Source: Spirochaetota bacterium
Lineage (GTDB): Bacteria > Spirochaetota > JAHITG01
Reading direction: 5' to 3'
NCBI GenBank assembly: GCA_018817865.1
Contig: JAHITG010000491.1
Coordinates: 1-8,944, forward strand
Length of the DNA: 8,944 nucleotides
Shown here: in pieces, positions 5,411-8,944 of the stretch
Layout: the number at the start of each line of letters is the position of its first letter
Position numbering within the stretch: the stretch's first letter is position 1
Position numbers and translations under genes: made by a program
Notes under the pieces: generated by a model
The model's database searches: none
Seen by the model: the letters and a program-made list of their open reading frames with translations, nothing else
What the model was told of the DNA's origin: nothing

Positions 5411-7687
5411 TTATTTGACCTTTTTAATCTTACAGGCCATATCATTCTTAAAATCAGGAAGTTTTAAATCCAGTATCTTCCCGTTAACATTCAGTGAGAT
5501 CTTTTTCATAACCTTTCCCGTATAGGTATCCCAGAACTCAACGGAATAATTCCCCTTTTCCATATCCTTTATTGTCACCTTCACGTTCATTATGTTCAAA
5601 GGAGCCTCTCTATCTTTATATTTCATCCCTTTTCTGTCACAAACCCAGAACATGATAAAATTCTTATCCTGAAGGCCCAAAAGTTCTAACGTTATATCCC
5701 CTGCACTGAGTTTCTCCTTTATAGAAGTAAATTTAAATTCTCTCCTGTCTATACCACTGGAAAAGGCAGCCAGGGCTTTAAAATGATAGTAAAGCTTGTT
5801 TGGATGAATATGGGTATTCCACCACCAGGGCATGGCATTCCCACCCGATGGCATCATGAACTGGGCCCAGATCCCGGCATGGTTGAAAACACCTTTCTTA
5901 TCCAGGTCATCCACCCCATCCCTGGAGTCGCTGCCGAACTCTCCAAAGAAATAAGGCTTGTTAAACTGTTTCATCCGTGCGGGGATGTTCTTCATCATCT
6001 GAACTATCTCAGAATAATAATTATGGATCTGAGCAAAATCAATGGTATCAAGCTCGTATGTCTTTTCATTAAATTCATTATAATAACTTGTAGTATTAAG
6101 ATGTTTATAGGGATCGATCCTTTTTACAAAACGGGACATCTCTTCATGCCATTCTTTATCAATACTCCTGTTAAACCCATCGGTAAAGTTGATCTCATTG
6201 AAAAATTCCCATGCCAGGACATGGGTTGAATACCCCCATCTGGCTATAATGTAACGGAGACGCTTTTTATAGAGACTCTTTGCCGACTCGCTGGTAAAGA
6301 ATTCCTGCGGATCGGAACAGGGACCGCCATTTTCTGCATTATACGGATTATTCTGCCATTCCGGATTAACCGTAGTGGAAAAGGCGCCATGAAAGTCAAA
6401 GACCAGCTGGAGGTATACGCTCTTTTTTTCTGCTGCCTGCATGATCTCATCCAGCCGCAACGCATTATTCAAATTATAACTTCCAAGACCGCGGTAATAT
6501 CCCATTGGTTTCCACTCCAGGGCAACATTCCAGTTAGCCATCCAGAGCCGGCCCCAGTTCTCACCATTGGCGGCCATTTCAGTAAAATACTGATCATACT
6601 CAGTCTGGGATGCCCATCCCACATTCTGGCCGATAGGATAATAGAAGGTCCCCCGGTCTGTACTGAAAAATTCCGGATGGCCCTTATCCACCCTTATAAA
6701 TCCGTCTCTGGAAGAGGGGGAGCATGTAAACTGATACATGCTGGAACGGACCTTTCCTTTAGGATTTCTTACTTTTACAAAATATTTCCATGTTCCGCTT
6801 TTATCCGGTGTAAATCTTATCTTCCAGACAGGGTCCTGTATCTTCTCTGAATCGAATTTTGCAGAATATAAAAAACCATCCACATTAAGGATCCGCCTGT
6901 CCGGTGATACAAAGACACCGCTCAACTGGATATCACTGCTGTCAAAAGGGTCAAAATAGGTCCCCGAAAAGTCAACATCCAGCTCCAGCAGTCCATACTG
7001 GGAAACGGTTCCTTTATGCCCTTTAACTGACCTTATTTCCGGGGCAATATACTGGCCTGGAGCAGTCTTCTTTTTGATAAAAGGGGTCTTTTTCTTCACA
7101 CTTTTTTTTACGGCAGGAGCTCCTGTCCGTATGTTATCCACATAGATCTCCCCGTATTTTGTATTATTAAGATAAAAAATAAAGAAGAAGGCTCCCAGAC
7201 CAAGATTTTTCTTTAGCGATGTGGAATATTCCCAACCTGAACTTCCGGATTTGAAATTATTTTGCAGAAGATCAAACAGGAGATTCTTGTTCCATCCTTT
7301 CTTCAGTACTGTCTGAGGTGATTCATAATACTCTTCACTATCCAGGGCTATTGCCAGGGAAATATTCTCTGTGCCGGTATCATTATAAATGTCAACTACT
7401 ATCTTTTTCAGCTCTTCAGGAGTACCACTGATGCTTTTCCGGATAAAGATCCCTTTGTTCTTCTCCTTCCGTCCCTGTGGCGTAAAACTGACCTTCAGAG
7501 AGTAACGGCCTTCAGATATCTCATTCTTGCTTATATTAAGTTTAGCCTCATCACCCCAGGTCACCATCTCCCAGTCATTCCCTTCTTCAAAGCTGTCAAA
7601 GAGGGTATCTGCACCCGTTACCCTGCTTAAAAAAAAGATACAGCCCAGCAGAATAGACATTATAAAAATAATTTTCAAACTCTTCAT
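5411..7687 (-). CDS. Secreted DUF5060-GH5-type glycosidase, CBM-like N-terminus
   Basis: A 758-residue multidomain exported enzyme. Signal peptide 1-26. Residues 28-190 form a beta-sandwich of carbohydrate-binding type (LFDSFEEGNDW opening, EGRYSLKVSF, closing IYVDNIRTG). Residues 192-212 are a Lys/Pro linker. Residues 220-325 match DUF5060, the sandwich preceding many GH5-like domains (WKIRFTPDKSGTWKYFVKV). Residues 330-650 are a TIM barrel with the full clan GH-A set: Arg380 (NWGRLW), His433 (DFHGAF), Asn497-Glu498 (WEFFNEIN, acid/base), His555 and Tyr557 (QIHNYY), Glu583 (FFGEFGS, nucleophile), Trp621-623. A C-terminal beta domain follows (650-758). The likely role is cutting a beta-linked polysaccharide outside the cytoplasm; GH130 next door suggests mannan, but cellulase-like specificities share these motifs. 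Start: ATG at 7687 has GAGG six bases upstream and directly opens a signal peptide; a longer TTG frame from 7729 lacks both. It follows the binding-protein gene by 51 bp. Confidence 0.88.
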   Translation of the reverse strand: MKSLKIIFIMSILLGCIFFLSRVTGADTLFDSFEEGNDWEMVTWGDEAKLNISKNEISEGRYSLKVSFTPQGRKEKNKGIFIRKSISGTPEELKKIVVDIYNDTGTENISLAIALDSEEYYESPQTVLKKGWNKNLLFDLLQNNFKSGSSGWEYSTSLKKNLGLGAFFFIFYLNNTKYGEIYVDNIRTGAPAVKKSVKKKTPFIKKKTAPGQYIAPEIRSVKGHKGTVSQYGLLELDVDFSGTYFDPFDSSDIQLSGVFVSPDRRILNVDGFLYSAKFDSEKIQDPVWKIRFTPDKSGTWKYFVKVRNPKGKVRSSMYQFTCSPSSRDGFIRVDKGHPEFFSTDRGTFYYPIGQNVGWASQTEYDQYFTEMAANGENWGRLWMANWNVALEWKPMGYYRGLGSYNLNNALRLDEIMQAAEKKSVYLQLVFDFHGAFSTTVNPEWQNNPYNAENGGPCSDPQEFFTSESAKSLYKKRLRYIIARWGYSTHVLAWEFFNEINFTDGFNRSIDKEWHEEMSRFVKRIDPYKHLNTTSYYNEFNEKTYELDTIDFAQIHNYYSEIVQMMKNIPARMKQFNKPYFFGEFGSDSRDGVDDLDKKGVFNHAGIWAQFMMPSGGNAMPWWWNTHIHPNKLYYHFKALAAFSSGIDRREFKFTSIKEKLSAGDITLELLGLQDKNFIMFWVCDRKGMKYKDREAPLNIMNVKVTIKDMEKGNYSVEFWDTYTGKVMKKISLNVNGKILDLKLPDFKNDMACKIKKVK

Positions 7688-7738
7688 TTCACACCTCGAC
7701 ATCTTATTGAGTAATAATCTCCATGACAATACAGTACT

Positions 7739-8944
7739 CTATTTCTTTTGAATTATTTTATTAAGATTCTTTGCCAGCCTCTTCAATACTGTTTCCGCTT
7801 TTTCTTCATTCACCCATATTCTGTCCAGTTCTGAATCCTCCATATCCTGAACCTCATTCCAGCTCTCCAGTTTCGGTTCCAGGACTGCAGCTTTGGTCAT
7901 ATCAATAAATGCCTGTTTGTTTTCAGGCGGAGGATTTTGAAAATGCACGGATTTTGCGATCGTTTTTAAAGCCGGCATAGAAAATCCTGCTTTCATTAAT
8001 ATTTTCTGGCCTTCAAATCCTGTAACGAATTTTATAAATCGAAAAGCGGCTTCCTTGTTTTTTGAACCGGATGGAATGGCAAAACCGGATCCTCGCCCTG
8101 ATCCTGCTTGTTGTTTCTTTCGCGGAAGTACCACCACATCCCATTTAAATTTGTTTATCTCTTTTTTAAACCGGGGTACCATCCAGTGTCCGTCAGGGAT
8201 CATGGCGATCCTCCCGATAACAAACATAGTACGGCCGTCTGTATCCTGAAAATCACTCATGGTTGGTGAGACTTTATACTTATGGCTAAGGTCATTACAG
8301 AATTGGATCGCCTCTTTTGCAGCCGGAGCGTTGAGCATACACCGGGTGGGATTTTCAGCATTGTCAAAACGGGAACCGCCATTCTGAGGAATAGCGATCT
8401 CATGGGGATAATAAGCCAGGCCATACTGATCTATCTTCCCGTTATTGTCTATATCCCGGGTCAGCTTTTTAGCGATCTTCAGCATGTCTGCCCATGTCCA
8501 ATTTTTATTCGGATAAGGCAATCCCGCTTCGTCAAACAGATTTTTATTGTAAAACATGACAACGGTAGCAACATCATTCGGCAGACCAAAAAGTCGCCCG
8601 TTCCGCATATACGGGCTGATAGCTATATTAAAAAAATCCTCTATCCTGAACTTTTCATCCTTTTCAATAAAGGGTGTCAAATCGGTAAGAGAACCCTTGG
8701 TAATATAGCTTGTCATCCTGTTCGATTCCAGGAAGATAACATCCGGCGGAGTTCCGGCAGCGATCATGGTCAGCAGCTTGGACCAGTAGAGTTCATAGTC
8801 TACATTTTCAATATTCACCTTTACATCCGGGTTCTTCTCCATGAACTTCTCTGATACTGTCTGCCAGATCTCAAGCAGGACCGGTTCTCCCCTTGAAAAA
8901 TAAGTGATTTCTGACTCAATTTTACCTTCCTTCCTGGGGACACA
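7739..8944 (-). CDS. Sugar ABC transporter substrate-binding protein (5' end cut)
   Basis: The gene runs off the right edge; 401 residues are visible and the frame stays open to position 8944. It is a family 1 extracellular solute-binding protein (SBP_bac_1/MalE-UgpB type, CUT1 importers): EITYFSRGEP opening strand, LLTMIAAGTPPDVIFLES, LTDLTPFIEKD, GLPNDVATVVMFYNKNLFDEAGLPYPNKNWTW split by the usual hinge strand, MFVIGRIAMIPDGHWM, GFAIPSGSKNKEAAFRFIKFV. The first visible residue is Cys followed by VPRKEGKIES, which fits the acylated Cys of a lipoprotein, so only the signal peptide of about 20 residues seems to be missing. An internal ATG at 8842 is not the real start because homologous sequence continues upstream of it. 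The role is to capture oligosaccharides, probably those released by the GH5-type enzyme encoded next. Permease genes do not follow it as they often do. Confidence 0.92.
   Translation of the reverse strand, partial: CVPRKEGKIESEITYFSRGEPVLLEIWQTVSEKFMEKNPDVKVNIENVDYELYWSKLLTMIAAGTPPDVIFLESNRMTSYITKGSLTDLTPFIEKDEKFRIEDFFNIAISPYMRNGRLFGLPNDVATVVMFYNKNLFDEAGLPYPNKNWTWADMLKIAKKLTRDIDNNGKIDQYGLAYYPHEIAIPQNGGSRFDNAENPTRCMLNAPAAKEAIQFCNDLSHKYKVSPTMSDFQDTDGRTMFVIGRIAMIPDGHWMVPRFKKEINKFKWDVVVLPRKKQQAGSGRGSGFAIPSGSKNKEAAFRFIKFVTGFEGQKILMKAGFSMPALKTIAKSVHFQNPPPENKQAFIDMTKAAVLEPKLESWNEVQDMEDSELDRIWVNEEKAETVLKRLAKNLNKIIQKK

Noticed and set aside
6389..6850. 153-residue plus-strand frame, and other frames at 5783-6229 and 1293-1741
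   Set aside because: All are antisense to genes whose own frames carry family motifs or export signals; the sequences look random and hydrophobic or Cys-rich.
7688..7729. TTG-started 14-residue extension of the GH5-type protein
   Set aside because: It would place non-signal sequence before a clear signal peptide, and the ATG at 7687 has its own ribosome binding site.
8282..8854. 190-residue plus-strand reading frame at the right edge
   Set aside because: It lies wholly opposite the solute-binding protein gene, shows no domain pattern or signal sequence, and lacks a Shine-Dalgarno.

Overview
The window is a stretch of AT-rich bacterial chromosome. It carries six complete genes and one gene cut by the right edge; all but one are on the minus strand. 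An OmpA-type peptidoglycan-binding protein, a CsgG-like periplasmic protein and a lipoprotein point to a diderm (Gram-negative) bacterium. There is no SusC/SusD pair, so the sugar locus is not a Bacteroidetes-style PUL; it follows the ABC-transporter plan. I cannot place the organism more closely; an uncultured candidate phylum would fit.

Layout from left to right. Positions 1-375 have no gene but are dense in small repeats. They include a 138-bp element with 21-bp inverted ends and a possible TAAT target duplication, which encloses two inverted REP-type hairpins with the GTAG foot, and one copy of a 19-bp intergenic repeat. Next come two minus-strand genes for exported proteins of unknown function (376-993, lipoprotein; 1046-2137, signal peptide protein), probably one transcript from a good sigma-70-like promoter at 2165-2192. 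The divergent gene 2326-3369 encodes a membrane-anchored FecR-OmpA fusion. It converges on 3479-4363, a CsgG-like protein with a FlgT-C-like domain, across a 109-bp spacer holding hairpins and decayed copies of the 19-bp repeat.

The right half is a glycan-use operon read right to left: sugar ABC transporter binding protein (7739 to beyond 8944), secreted DUF5060-GH5-type glycosidase (5411-7687) and intracellular GH130 glycoside phosphorylase (4449-5381), with spacers of 51 and 29 bp. The combination suggests beta-mannan or a related mannose-containing glycan: the GH5 enzyme cuts the polymer outside the cytoplasm, the binding protein hands oligosaccharides to an ABC importer whose permeases are not in view, and GH130 phosphorolyses them in the cytosol to save ATP. 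The substrate is inferred from family membership, not shown.

The least explained material is the repeat-rich left edge, the 19-bp direct repeats that bracket the two-gene exported-protein unit, and mutually exclusive pairing segments in the 85-bp spacer after GH130. No CRISPR array, tRNA, rRNA, transposase or phage gene is visible.
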